Assembly (NCBI GenBank): GCA_038316385.1
Contig: JBBQAN010000021.1
Location: 1 to 45,621, forward strand
Direction: 5' to 3'
DNA from: SZAS-103 sp038316385
GTDB taxonomy: Bacteria; Pseudomonadota; Gammaproteobacteria; Xanthomonadales; Xanthomonadaceae
Length of the DNA stretch: 45,621 nucleotides
This document shows positions 1 through 7,362 of the stretch, piece by piece. Every line of letters starts with the position of its first letter. Within the stretch, counting starts at the first letter, position 1. The position numbers and the translations under genes are program-made. Under the pieces are notes generated by a model. It was given only the letters and a program-made list of their open reading frames with translations, was not told the DNA's origin and made no database searches.

Positions 1-78
1 TGCCGGCTTGCTGGCCATCTGCAGCAAACGCACCGCCTCGCGCTTGAACTCGGCGGTAAACTTCCTTCGCGTCGTCAT
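1..78 (-). CDS. IS3-family transposase OrfA, N-terminal fragment
   Basis: The reverse strand reads from an ATG at 78 and gives 26 residues starting MTTRRKFTAEFKREAVRLL, then runs off the window edge. This is the standard opening of IS3-family OrfA proteins, whose N-terminal helix-turn-helix binds the element ends. OrfA is normally about 90-100 residues and is followed by the DDE integrase OrfB through a programmed frameshift; neither can be checked here. The reading frame is intact as far as it goes, so the element may be complete beyond the edge. Confidence 0.8.
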   Translation of the reverse strand, partial: MTTRRKFTAEFKREAVRLLQMASKPA

Positions 79-118
79 CGAACACCTCTCCCGGGGGATT
101 GTCCCCACTTTTTGGTGT
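1..118 (-). mobile_element. End of an IS3-family insertion sequence, cut by window edge
   Basis: The first bases encode, on the reverse strand, the start of an IS3-type OrfA. The stretch between its start codon and about 118 carries a motif seen at many IS3-family ends: on the reverse strand it reads GGACACCAAAAAGTGGGGAC. The exact terminal base and any target duplication cannot be set, because the other end is outside the window. Only the outer tip of the element is present. Confidence 0.6.
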
Positions 119-399
119 CCGAGAAACTAGGGGTGGCTCACCCAGTCCCTTTATGCACGGGGAAACGAGATCTCCGTCTCCTTCGTTTTGGCGAGACGTG
201 CAACCAATCTCTGCATGGCTGGCTCTACCAGTGCAATCGATCATGCTTGCTTGGCACGTTGAGCGTGCTTTGCTTTGGTCGTATGTGCAGCAACATGGGG
301 CTTGTCCAGCATGCAATCGCAAAGAGTCGTGGCGGGGCCAACACTTCAATCAAGCGGACGTGCGTCGGGCACGCCGCTTGTTTCAGGCGTCAGGCCGAC

Positions 400-1386
400 A
401 TGAACGATCACATTCCAGTTGTCGATTCTCAACCCTCTGGATTACCCCAACCCGGCGAAGGTGCAATGCCTGCGGAGCAGGTTGATCCGAGTCGTACCTT
501 GCCTTCGGCGCCGAGAAGCATCGCATCGCGGCATCTGCGCACCACTGCCCGGATGCTCGGCTCGCTGTTGCTCGGTTATGTGGCTGTCTGGGGCCCGGTA
601 CTGGTCGTTGCCAAGGGTCTGGCGCCACTGATCGATACGGTGTTCCACCCCGGGGCTGACTTGCTCAGCGCGATCAGGCGCGCCTGCATTTCCCTGGCCG
701 CAGTAGCCGGCTACTGGGCGTACGTGCACTGGCATGAGAAGCGTGAGGTAACCGAACTGCGACTGCGGCCGGTTCCTCTGTTGCTGGGCGGCGCCAGTGG
801 TGCCGCCTTGATGGCAGTGCCGATCGCGCTGCTGTTCGCCGTCGGTGCCTACCAACTGGTGCTTGTCCGCGGCGCGTCGCCAGCACTGATGGGCGCGGCG
901 GTCCTCATCGTCATCGCGGCCACCCTGGAAGAACTGGTCTTTCGGTGCCTGTTGTTTCGGGTGCTGGAGCGGGCCTGGGGAACGTGGGCGGCACTGGCGG
1001 TGCAAGCGGTGCTGTTCGCCCTGCAGCATTTGGAGAACGTCACCAAAGGTGGGACTGAGGATGTAGTGACCATGCTCGTGTCCGCAATCTTGACCGGCCT
1101 GATGTGGGCTGGGATCTTCGTCCTGACGCGTAACCTGTGGGCGGCGGCCGCCAATCACGCCGCCTGGAACTTCACCATTCTGCTCAGCGGCGTACCGCTT
1201 TCCGGCCTTGAGGACTGGCGCGCCATCGCGCCGCTCGAAAGCCACTATGCCGGTCCGAATTGGCTCACCGGCGGCATGTTCGGCCCGGAAAGCTCGCTGC
1301 CGGCGATCGTGTCGACCACGGTCGTGGTTGTGCTGCTGCTGCGTGCCGCACAGCGGCGTGGGGCCTTCCGAAGGCCGGCAGCCTAG
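400..1386 (+). CDS. CPBP-family intramembrane metalloprotease
   Basis: Predicted membrane protein of 328 residues with about eight hydrophobic segments. It carries the CPBP (Abi/CAAX protease-like) signature: EELVFR at residues 177-182, a histidine at 210 (LQHLEN) and NHAAWN at 252-257. These supply the glutamates, histidines and asparagine expected to hold the catalytic metal. Family members process prenylated or bacteriocin-related peptides, but the substrate here is unknown. The ATG at 400 was chosen because the frame upstream of it runs into IS-flanking sequence and looks non-coding; the ribosome site is weak, and a start at residue 52 (MLGSLLL) is possible. The gene sits alone beside an insertion sequence. 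Confidence 0.8.
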   Translation: MNDHIPVVDSQPSGLPQPGEGAMPAEQVDPSRTLPSAPRSIASRHLRTTARMLGSLLLGYVAVWGPVLVVAKGLAPLIDTVFHPGADLLSAIRRACISLAAVAGYWAYVHWHEKREVTELRLRPVPLLLGGASGAALMAVPIALLFAVGAYQLVLVRGASPALMGAAVLIVIAATLEELVFRCLLFRVLERAWGTWAALAVQAVLFALQHLENVTKGGTEDVVTMLVSAILTGLMWAGIFVLTRNLWAAAANHAAWNFTILLSGVPLSGLEDWRAIAPLESHYAGPNWLTGGMFGPESSLPAIVSTTVVVVLLLRAAQRRGAFRRPAA

Positions 1387-1461
1387 ACCGGCGTGGACAT
1401 CGCTTTGGGATACGGCGCGCAACGAGCGCCGGGGCAGTGCAACAGTGGCGCAGGGTCAGGT

Positions 1462-1612
1462 CTAGCTTTGTAGCATCGCCGTTAAGGGGCATGTCTTGTT
1501 GAAACAGGTTGACAGCTCCTTGTGCAGGCCTTTCAGTTCGGCTTTCTTGCCGGCGACCTTCAGCAGGACGCAGCCCTCCAGCGTGAGCGACATGATGTCG
1601 CTGCTGCTTGCG
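1462..1612 (-). pseudogene. C-terminal fragment of a small reverse-strand gene
   Basis: Reading on the reverse strand from about 1612 to the stop at 1462 gives SDIMSLTLEGCVLLKVAG followed by a basic tail. The start of this peptide matches a second fragment at 2288-2392 (SDIITLALEGYAL), which has the preceding part of the same protein. Together they look like the two halves of one small protein, split by the toxin-antitoxin genes between them. No start codon or ribosome site belongs to this piece. The parent family is not firmly recognised; similar short proteins occur in Xanthomonas relatives (recalled, not checked). Confidence 0.5.
1574..1612 (+). repeat. 39-bp direct repeat, copy 1 (left of toxin-antitoxin)
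   Basis: This copy matches 2298-2336 in the same orientation at 33 of 39 positions by eye. Both begin ccctccagcg and share gatgtcgctg. The repeat corresponds to the shared peptide of the two flanking gene fragments. Confidence 0.65.
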
Positions 1613-1635
1613 CAATATATAACTAATTGTATAAT
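1608..1635 (+). promoter_or_regulatory. Likely sigma-70 promoter of the toxin-antitoxin pair
   Basis: TTGCGC at 1608-1613 is followed after 16 bases by a perfect TATAAT at 1630-1635, inside an AT-rich patch that stands out from its GC-rich surroundings. Transcription would begin near 1641-1643. That is downstream of the TTG codon at 1627, so a transcript from here would have to start toxin translation later or be leaderless. Confidence 0.55.
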
Positions 1636-1956
1636 TCGTGCATCAAGGCACTGCACTGGATCGGCACATCGCTCGATGACCTTCTCAGCTTCCCGGTCAG
1701 TGCGAGGACAGAAGCCGGTACGGATCTTCGCCTGGTGCAACAGGGTGTGGAGCCTCGCGACTGGAAGCCGATGCCCGATGTGGGCGCTGGCGTTCGCGAG
1801 ATTCGCAGCCGCACCAAGGATGGTGCTTTTCGAGTCTTTTACATCGTCGAAAGCGCGACAGATGTTTACGTGCTGCATGCCTTTCAGAAGAAGACACAGC
1901 GCACGTCGCCCAAGGACATAGAGAAGGCTAAGGCGCGCTACAAACTGATTCCATGA
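1627..1956 (+). CDS. RelE-superfamily (phage Gp49-like/HigB) toxin
   Basis: The 109-residue frame carries the conserved core of the Gp49-like (DUF891) toxins: ALHWIGTSLDDLLSFP near the start, GVREIR in the middle, and YVLHAFQKKTQRT near the end. These proteins are RelE-fold mRNA interferases that cut ribosome-bound mRNA. Relatives usually start M-K-A-L-H-W; here the matching codon at 1642 is ATC rather than ATG, so the only in-frame start is a TTG at 1627 that overlaps the -10 box. The toxin may therefore be poorly translated, leaderless, or mutated. The antitoxin gene follows 19 bases downstream, the usual toxin-first order of this class. Confidence 0.8.
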   Translation: MYNSCIKALHWIGTSLDDLLSFPVSARTEAGTDLRLVQQGVEPRDWKPMPDVGAGVREIRSRTKDGAFRVFYIVESATDVYVLHAFQKKTQRTSPKDIEKAKARYKLIP

Positions 1957-1975
1957 CCAAAAGAGAAGGTGCCCC

Positions 1976-2275
1976 ATGCGCATGAGTGCTCGGGAAAGCA
2001 AGATCACGACGTCCAGCGGCAATGTGTTTACCGATCTCGGGTTCGATGACGCCGAGGCGCAGGTGCTCGCGCTTCGCGCGGACCTGATGGCCCAGCTCGA
2101 ACAGCAGATCAAGGCGCGCAAGATGACGCAGGTAGCGGCGTCCAGATTGCTGGGCGTCAGCCAGAGCCGTGTGTCCGATCTTGCGCGCGGCAAGGTGGAG
2201 AAGTTCAGCCTCGACACGCTGGTGCAGTTCGCGGCCAGGCTTGGCAAGCCGGCAAAGATCGAGCTGACGGGCTGA
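1976..2275 (+). CDS. XRE-family antitoxin (HigA-like)
   Basis: A 99-residue protein whose C-terminal half is a helix-turn-helix: MTQVAASRLLGVSQSRVSDL at about residues 50-69, then RGKVEKFSLDTLVQFAARLG. This matches the HTH_37 antitoxins that pair with Gp49-like toxins. It would neutralise the upstream toxin and, with it, repress their shared promoter. The ATG at 1976 is preceded by AGAGAAGG, a good ribosome site; a second ATG two codons on is possible. The strong site contrasts with the poor one of the toxin, which fits an excess of antitoxin. Confidence 0.85.
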   Translation: MRMSARESKITTSSGNVFTDLGFDDAEAQVLALRADLMAQLEQQIKARKMTQVAASRLLGVSQSRVSDLARGKVEKFSLDTLVQFAARLGKPAKIELTG

Positions 2276-2287
2276 TGCCGGAGGCGT

Positions 2288-2392
2288 CAGGGCGTATCCC
2301 TCCAGCGCGAGCGTGATGATGTCGCTGCCGAGTGCGGTTTCGCTGCTGTCGGCACGTTCCATCAGTTTCTGCAGGCGTTGCAGGCGCGGGCG
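2288..2392 (-). pseudogene. N-terminal-side fragment of the split reverse-strand gene
   Basis: On the reverse strand this reads LRPRLQRLQKLMERADSSET, then ALGSDIITLALEGYAL, after which the frame turns into sequence antisense to the antitoxin gene. The end of the peptide repeats the start of the fragment at 1462-1612. This piece therefore holds the earlier part of the same protein and the left piece holds its end. The sequence upstream of residue L does not show a clear start. The assignment rests only on similarity between the two pieces and a recalled family resemblance. Confidence 0.5.
2298..2336 (+). repeat. 39-bp direct repeat, copy 2 (right of toxin-antitoxin)
   Basis: Second copy of the repeat at 1574-1612, with six differences. 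The two copies bracket the whole toxin-antitoxin unit including its promoter. Confidence 0.65.
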
Positions 2393-2509
2393 CAGGCATC
2401 GAGTGCAGTGATGTACGCTTGGATAGCAGAACACATCGCGCGGCGATTCAAGCCTCAGACAGGCGATCTACCGCAGGATCTGTGCAATCGCCACGGAGGG
2501 AAATGCAGC

Positions 2510-3112
2510 ATGAAGGACATATCGACCGAAAATTCACCGCCTGATTCGGCACCGCCCGAAAATGCGCGCACGCAGCAAAAGGTCGACAAAGCCGCGGAGG
2601 AGCTCGGTCGCGAGCGCGACGTGTTCGAGAAAAAAGCGGCACGCATCGAAAGCAATATGATGAACCGCGATCCGATTACCGGTGCGCCCGGTTCTCACGG
2701 CTTGGGTACCGGCGTCGGCACCACCAGCGGCGCGGTGGCCGGATGGGCCATGGGTTCGCTCGCAGGCCCGGTGGGAATGGCTGTCGGGGGGTTCATCGGC
2801 GCGATCATCGGTGCGTTGGCTGGACACGAGGTGGGCGAGGTCATCAACCCCACTCCAGAAGAAACCTACTGGCGCGAAATGTACGGAAGCGACACGCGCT
2901 ACAACCTTACGCATCCATTTGATGACTACGCGCCGGCCTTCATGGCGGGCTATCTCTACCGCAATCGGCCGTGGAGCGAAGCGGAGGCGGAAATGCTCGC
3001 AGTCTGGGAACGCAACAGCGGTAATTCGCCACTCGCCTGGCAGGAAGTACGTGATGCTGCGCACGCGGCATGGCTGCATGCCGAGCGCAAAAACGCAGTC
3101 GTTGGAGGGTAG
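2510..3112 (+). CDS. Glycine-zipper protein of unknown function
   Basis: A 200-residue protein with no signal peptide. After a charged, coiled-coil-like N-terminus (QQKVDKAAEELGRERDVFEK, about residues 23-42) comes a glycine-rich hydrophobic stretch, about residues 64-106, with the G-x3-G spacing of glycine zippers. Such zippers pack into membranes or form oligomers. The C-terminal part holds an aromatic, acidic segment (YGSDTRYNLTHPFDDYAPAF) seen in conserved hypothetical stress-type proteins of proteobacteria (recalled). The ATG at 2510 has ACGGAGGGAAA just upstream; earlier in-frame starts lack such a site. It begins a run of envelope and stress-like genes. Confidence 0.7.
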   Translation: MKDISTENSPPDSAPPENARTQQKVDKAAEELGRERDVFEKKAARIESNMMNRDPITGAPGSHGLGTGVGTTSGAVAGWAMGSLAGPVGMAVGGFIGAIIGALAGHEVGEVINPTPEETYWREMYGSDTRYNLTHPFDDYAPAFMAGYLYRNRPWSEAEAEMLAVWERNSGNSPLAWQEVRDAAHAAWLHAERKNAVVGG

Positions 3113-3420
3113 CTTCTGCAGACCTTGACCAAAAAGCGGGTGATTTTGCGCCTTTTTGCTAAGTCATAATGCTCAGCGTCTGCCGGCAGAATGGCTCGGA
3201 CATTGTTGCATCCGTCCACGTAGCTCATCGGGCCGTTACAACCGTGACAGGGCCGGCTGCGCTATGGCATCGGCATCGGCTACATGTGCATTTGCGTAGA
3301 AGATTTTTCCGACAAAGCTAGCTTCACCGACCGCAACCGGCTTTCGTTCAGTCACACGGGAGGAAAATGGTACTGCGGTATTGATCTTGATCCGCAACAA
3401 TCACTTAAAGGAGCAGCACC
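3113..3420. other. Intergenic stretch, no gene seen
   Basis: About 300 bases between two forward genes. It holds a poor A-tract/T-tract hairpin near 3131-3157 and, at its end, the AAAGGAG ribosome site of the next gene. A 68-codon frame starting at 3284 has no ribosome site and runs into the next gene in another frame, so it is not called. Confidence 0.5.
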
Positions 3421-3702
3421 ATGGCGGAAGGAATTGCATCTGCGCTTGAGGGCGCAACCGAAAAACTCAGTGTCGTCCGCGATCACGTGATCGTCGGCGT
3501 GGCCGATGCCGTCAATGCAAGCGTTGACGTAGCGCGCATGGCGAAAGACAAGATGGGTGACGGCTTCGATACGCTTCTGGATCAGGGCAAGGATCTCGCT
3601 GACGGCACCGCCGAGCTGATCCGCAAACGCCCGTGGTCGACCGTAGGCGTTGCAATCGCTGTGGGCTACGTCATCGCCAAGCTGGCTGGCGGTCGAAAGT
3701 AG
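3421..3702 (+). CDS. YqjD/ElaB-like (DUF883) membrane-anchored protein
   Basis: A 93-residue protein with a long amphipathic N-terminal region and a single C-terminal membrane helix preceded by RKRPWSTVGVAIAVGYVIA. The R-x-R-P-W motif before a tail anchor is the mark of the DUF883 family (YqjD, ElaB, YgaM). In E. coli these sit in the inner membrane, are made in stationary phase under RpoS, and bind ribosomes. AAAGGAG lies 7 bases before the ATG. The function here is inferred from the family only. Confidence 0.75.
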   Translation: MAEGIASALEGATEKLSVVRDHVIVGVADAVNASVDVARMAKDKMGDGFDTLLDQGKDLADGTAELIRKRPWSTVGVAIAVGYVIAKLAGGRK

Positions 3703-3949
3703 ATCGGCGAACCGAGCGGTAGCTTGTGTTCGCGTACGGAAGCGCGGATGGGTTCCGCCGACACTGCCACGACAGGGATGTCAGGATGACTTTGGTTCGA
3801 ACACACAAGGATGCATCATGCTCGCCTGCCGTCGCCCAAATAGCTGGCGAGCCGGCGTACGTCATACGCGGCTTGATTGGACCCATCCGGATGACGGCGT
3901 ACATGCCCGAAAATTCCGCGCTTGATCGACTCTCGGGGATATCGTCATC

Positions 3950-4681
3950 ATGGCATTGCGGGATGATCGCATGAAAGATGGTCGCGTGAAACACGTCGGG
4001 AATATCGCATCGAAAATTGGCGATATCGTGCTTGAACTCATTACCTCGGTGCCTGATTCCGATGAGCTTGAAAGCGCGACGCCGCGCGCGCAGGCGCGAA
4101 TGATTCGCCGTGTCGCCTCGGCCAAGGCCTTGGCTGCAGCCGGAGCACTCGCGCTGCCTGTCGGACCATTGGGATGGCTGACAATCCTTCCCGAGCTGGG
4201 CGCTGTCTGGCGTATCCAGTCGCAGATGGTGGCCGATATCGCCGCCGCGTACGGGAAAAGCGCGACGTTGACGAAGGAGCAGGTGACCTATTGTCTGTTT
4301 CGCCACACTGCAGCCCAGGCGCTGCGCGAAGTGGTGGTGCAGGTCGGCGAACGCTTCCTGGTGCATCAAGCGTCCGTCCGCGCCTTTCAGGCCGTGGCGC
4401 GCCAAGTCGGAATCCGCATGAGCCAGCGGTCGCTGTCGCGCGTGGTTTCCCGCTGGGTGCCGATCATCGGTGCAGCTGGGGTTGGCGCGTATGCGTACTA
4501 CGACACCAGCAGAATCGCGAGGACGGCGATCGATTTCTTCGGATCGGATATTGAGCTCGTCACATTTACGCCGACGACGGAAGTGCCGGCAAAGAAAGTC
4601 TCGCGCAAGCCTGCCTTGAAAAAGCCGGTACTCACGCCAGCCGCACGCAAGCCGCGAACGCGAAAAAAAGCGGCGTCGTAG
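3950..4681 (+). CDS. EcsC-like protein with basic C-terminal tail
   Basis: A 243-residue protein. The centre has hydrophobic, glycine- and proline-rich segments (LPVGPLGWLTILPELGAVWR at about residues 65-84, and WVPIIGAAGVGAYAYYD near 169-185) that resemble EcsC-family proteins, whose role is poorly defined. The last 40 residues are rich in lysine, arginine, alanine and proline and end RKPRTRKKAAS, suggesting contact with nucleic acid or acidic lipids. The start is uncertain: the ATG at 3950 has no clear ribosome site, and the ATG at 3971 is equally possible. The 247 bases upstream contain nothing else recognisable. Confidence 0.65.
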   Translation: MALRDDRMKDGRVKHVGNIASKIGDIVLELITSVPDSDELESATPRAQARMIRRVASAKALAAAGALALPVGPLGWLTILPELGAVWRIQSQMVADIAAAYGKSATLTKEQVTYCLFRHTAAQALREVVVQVGERFLVHQASVRAFQAVARQVGIRMSQRSLSRVVSRWVPIIGAAGVGAYAYYDTSRIARTAIDFFGSDIELVTFTPTTEVPAKKVSRKPALKKPVLTPAARKPRTRKKAAS

Positions 4682-4720
4682 AGTGCTGCTCTCGCATCTT
4701 GCAATGATGGATAGAGACAT

Positions 4721-4757
4721 AAAAAAGCCGAAGACGGCAGTTCGCTGACTTCGGCTT
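4721..4757 (-). terminator. Rho-independent terminator
   Basis: AAGCCGAAG (4725-4733) pairs perfectly with CTTCGGCTT (4749-4757) around a 15-base loop. On the reverse strand the stem is followed by a run of T (4721-4726 read as A on the forward strand). It therefore ends transcription of the reverse gene at 4806-5090, and the stem alone may also slow forward transcription from 3950-4681. Confidence 0.85.
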
Positions 4758-4805
4758 CGTGCTGGGGCAACGCGCTCAGCGCGCACGTGGCGCGCCGGGC
4801 GATGG

Positions 4806-5090
4806 TTATTGACCTGGCGGCACCGTGATCTTGCTCTCGGTCGGATTCGTCACCGCCATGTGATCGTCGCTGTGATCCACATTGGCCGGGTCGCCAGCGA
4901 CATGCGCACGATGGTGCTTCGCGTGATGTTTCATCGCGTGTTTCTTCATATTGCTGGCCTTGTGATCGGCAGCCGGCGCTGCGGCATCGGCGGTACCGGA
5001 GGCCGGCGCTGCCGGAGCACTGTCCTGTGCGAACGCGCACGTCGCGAAGGCAAGCGTCAGGCTTGCGGCAAGCAGGATACGAACATTCAT
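4806..5090 (-). CDS. Small exported His-rich protein, ITVPP family, copy 1
   Basis: A 94-residue protein with a clear signal peptide (MNVRILLAASLTLAFATCAF, cleaved after AFA or AFAQ). The mature part begins with an Ala/Pro-rich stretch, then a His/Lys-rich block (MKKHAMKHHAKHHRAHV) that could bind metal or nucleic acid. The C-terminus has GDP, DHS, VT and the ending ITVPPGQ. The same C-terminal pattern is in the gene at 7363-7740, so the two are paralogs. The ATG at 5090 has AAAGGAG upstream. A stem-loop precedes the ribosome site and a terminator follows the gene, so it is a single-gene transcript. The function is unknown. Confidence 0.75.
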   Translation of the reverse strand: MNVRILLAASLTLAFATCAFAQDSAPAAPASGTADAAAPAADHKASNMKKHAMKHHAKHHRAHVAGDPANVDHSDDHMAVTNPTESKITVPPGQ

Positions 5091-5408
5091 CGGGAAGCTC
5101 CTTTGGAGTGGGTTGGGTCGTGGACGCGTCGCCACGACCCGTCCAACCTGCATCATCGTTGCTGATGCGTCGCTGGCGGCCGTCTTACCGAAAATTAATC
5201 TGTTACGTGCTCTCGCAACCATAAGTTGATCCCGATGCGTCGCATGCTCCGTGCCTCTGCCATCGCGCCCCGGGCCGATGCGTAGGCACCGTCGTAAACT
5301 GGGTGCACGGGCGATCCATGGCGCATGCGGATCGCGCGACTAAGCCTGCAAACCGGACGTACTCCGGGTTCGAGCTTCGCGCGCCCGTTGCACGCGTGCC
5401 GCAGATGG
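5091..5408. other. Intergenic stretch with leader hairpin
   Basis: Lies upstream of the reverse gene at 4806-5090 and downstream of the reverse gene at 5409-5909. Apart from the hairpin at 5111-5148 and an AT-rich patch near 5193-5205 that may hold the promoter, no gene or repeat is seen. Confidence 0.5.
5111..5148 (-). promoter_or_regulatory. Strong stem-loop in the leader of the ITVPP gene
   Basis: GGGTCGTGG (5115-5123) pairs with CCACGACCC (5132-5140) over a loop of 8 bases, and outer GGTT/AACC pairs extend the stem past a four-base bulge. On the transcript it ends about 9 bases before the AAAGGAG ribosome site of the gene starting at 5090. That placement suggests control of translation or mRNA stability. 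Confidence 0.5.
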
Positions 5409-5909
5409 TCAGGACAGCCCTGCATACCGGCGAGCCCTTCCGACGTCACCAGAAAAACGTTGTGCGAAGAAAGCGACGATCAGACCGTACAGCATCATCG
5501 CGAGCATGTTCCAGAAAAAACCTTTCGGGTCGAATTTCGGGACACCGTGGCCGAGTGCAGACAAGGGTACGACGATGTAAGTCATTACGAAGTAGGTCGC
5601 AACGCCGTAGGCGATGCCGCTTGCGACCCAGTGGCGGATCAGTCCCGGCATACGACGCGCGGCGATCACAAAAATCGCCGCGATGAGGATCGACATCGCC
5701 CATTGCAGCAACATTCCCGATACTGCAATGGATGCCCCTCCTTCGAACGCGGATTTGCCCAGCAAACCGCCCGCGACGATCTTCATGATCATGGTCGGAG
5801 CGAGCCCGGTGATGGCCGACGCTGCGCCGATATCGATCGTTCCGGCCACAAATCCACCCCACAGGATCGCGGCAAGTGGGCCTGATGTCGCATTTTTCGC
5901 AACAAGCAT
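5409..5909 (-). CDS. Four-helix inner-membrane protein, unknown function
   Basis: A 166-residue protein with four predicted membrane segments, roughly at residues 12-35, 58-85, 92-118 and 130-152. Loops are short and charged residues are few apart from the ends. It loosely resembles DUF1440/YagU-like proteins, but no diagnostic motif is certain, so no function is given. The ATG at 5909 is preceded by GAAGGAA. The neighbouring genes on the same strand (DUF1615 lipoprotein upstream, small exported protein downstream) are over 200 bases away, so it is likely transcribed alone. Confidence 0.65.
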   Translation of the reverse strand: MLVAKNATSGPLAAILWGGFVAGTIDIGAASAITGLAPTMIMKIVAGGLLGKSAFEGGASIAVSGMLLQWAMSILIAAIFVIAARRMPGLIRHWVASGIAYGVATYFVMTYIVVPLSALGHGVPKFDPKGFFWNMLAMMLYGLIVAFFAQRFSGDVGRARRYAGLS

Positions 5910-6111
5910 CGGATCGTTCCTTCAATCGAAAACAGGTCGTCCGTTGCAGTATCCGACCGCATATCAGAATAAACAATGCGCGACGTGCAGCGACCCGGTC
6001 GTCTATCGGCTGACCATGCTGTTGCCTCGTCGCGTCATGACTGCCTTGACCAAGCCCTCGTTTGCTACCTGAGTGTTCGTGCACTTGCGCCGCCGCGAGT
6101 GATTGGCGTAT

Positions 6112-7236
6112 TCACCTCGATGCTCTCGCCATGCATCGCTGATAGCGCTGATCAACGCGCGTGGCAAACCATTCAGTGGTGAGTTTGCGGGTGATTTTGG
6201 GACTCTCGAGGGTAATGCGCGGCAATACCGCGCGCGGCAGTGGTCGGCGTTGCAGTCGCTCGGCCAGTGCAAACACACTTTGATATAGCGCAGTCTGTTC
6301 GAAATCAATGCTTTCGCCCTGCAGCAATGCGCGATGGATCTGCGCCTCGCTCAGGTCGATGGATCGGGCCAGCGATCGCACTGCCACTTCGGTCGTGCCG
6401 ACTTGATTGCGGCCGAGCTTTCCGTCGTAGCGGACCACGTCGCCATCAAGCGCGATCGGAATGCCGGACGCGATGCTCACTGCCTGCTGAAACGCCGCAT
6501 TGCGGCTTGCGTAGAAACCGGCGTTGTAGTCGGCGAAACGGTACAGGATCTGCGGATACGTGGTCGGGTAACCGAGCAGATGCGCAACCCCGAAATACAC
6601 ACCGCCTCGCCGGGTAAACACTTCGTGGCGAATCGATTCACCGACTGGATACGGGTAGGGGTGTGTCTTTGCGTAGTGTTGCGCGAAATCGAAGCTGACC
6701 TGCATCGGGCCACCGGTATGTACGGGGTTATCGCCGGAAAACAGCCGCTTGCCGAGCGGCACCGAGCCAATAAAGTCCTCGTAGATGCGGCTTAAATCCT
6801 GTTCGGTGCGCGCTGTCGAGAGGCGCTCGTCGTAGCTTTTGCCATTGGGTGAGGAGAACAGCAATGCGGCGTGCACCAGGAATCGCGGGATGTTGTGCTG
6901 CACGGCGCGGTGATCGATTTCGGCGAGCGCGATTTTCCCGAGTCCAGGCACGGCCGGATCGGCCTTGAAAGACGATTCTTGTTCGGCGACAGCCAGCGTC
7001 GCGCACAGATTCTGCGTCGTGGGTTCAATGCCCTGCGCTGCAAATGCCGCATAGATATCGGTTGCCCAACCCGCGCGGTCCGCCGTCGCGACGGGAAGCA
7101 GACGCACGATTTGCGCGCGAACATCGGCAGGGCGACGGGGCTGCGCCCGCTGCGGCTTGGAGCAGCCGGCGAAAAGCGCGATAGATGCGATGAGAATCGC
7201 GGCAATACCGGTGCGAAGTCCGGATCGTTGCGTCAT
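6112..7236 (-). CDS. DUF1615 lipoprotein, lysozyme-like fold
   Basis: A 374-residue protein. The N-terminus is a lipoprotein signal ending in the lipobox LFAGC (residues 21-25), so the mature protein would be tethered to the outer membrane. The body matches DUF1615: LCATLAVAEQESSF near residue 80, GPMQVSF near 200, RFADYNAGFYASRNAAFQ near 255. The glutamate in EQESSF, the GPMQVS motif and the later Y-N-A-G resemble lytic transglycosylases (E-S-x-G-x-x-Q-x, then A-Y-N-A-G), which suggests peptidoglycan cleavage. Length fits the family. The catalytic role is inferred from these motifs only. Confidence 0.8.
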   Translation of the reverse strand: MTQRSGLRTGIAAILIASIALFAGCSKPQRAQPRRPADVRAQIVRLLPVATADRAGWATDIYAAFAAQGIEPTTQNLCATLAVAEQESSFKADPAVPGLGKIALAEIDHRAVQHNIPRFLVHAALLFSSPNGKSYDERLSTARTEQDLSRIYEDFIGSVPLGKRLFSGDNPVHTGGPMQVSFDFAQHYAKTHPYPYPVGESIRHEVFTRRGGVYFGVAHLLGYPTTYPQILYRFADYNAGFYASRNAAFQQAVSIASGIPIALDGDVVRYDGKLGRNQVGTTEVAVRSLARSIDLSEAQIHRALLQGESIDFEQTALYQSVFALAERLQRRPLPRAVLPRITLESPKITRKLTTEWFATRVDQRYQRCMARASR

Positions 7237-7362
7237 CCGAAAGTCTCAAAAATGGAATTGCATCGCACCCGCACCGAATGAACAAGTGGCCGAATCATTT
7301 GCCGAACACAAATGGGCGGCCTCTGGATTGATTCAGTGAATTATAGAGACCTGTCTTGACGA

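Noticed and set aside
442..1422. A 326-codon reverse reading frame opposite the CPBP gene
   Set aside because: It is rich in Arg, Gln and His with no domain and no ribosome site; it is the antisense shadow of a GC-rich real gene.
3131..3157. AAAAAG...CTTTTT pair that could be a terminator
   Set aside because: The middle of the stem does not pair and no T-run follows in the right place.
3284..3490. A 68-codon forward frame
   Set aside because: It has no ribosome site and overlaps the well-supported DUF883-like gene in another frame.
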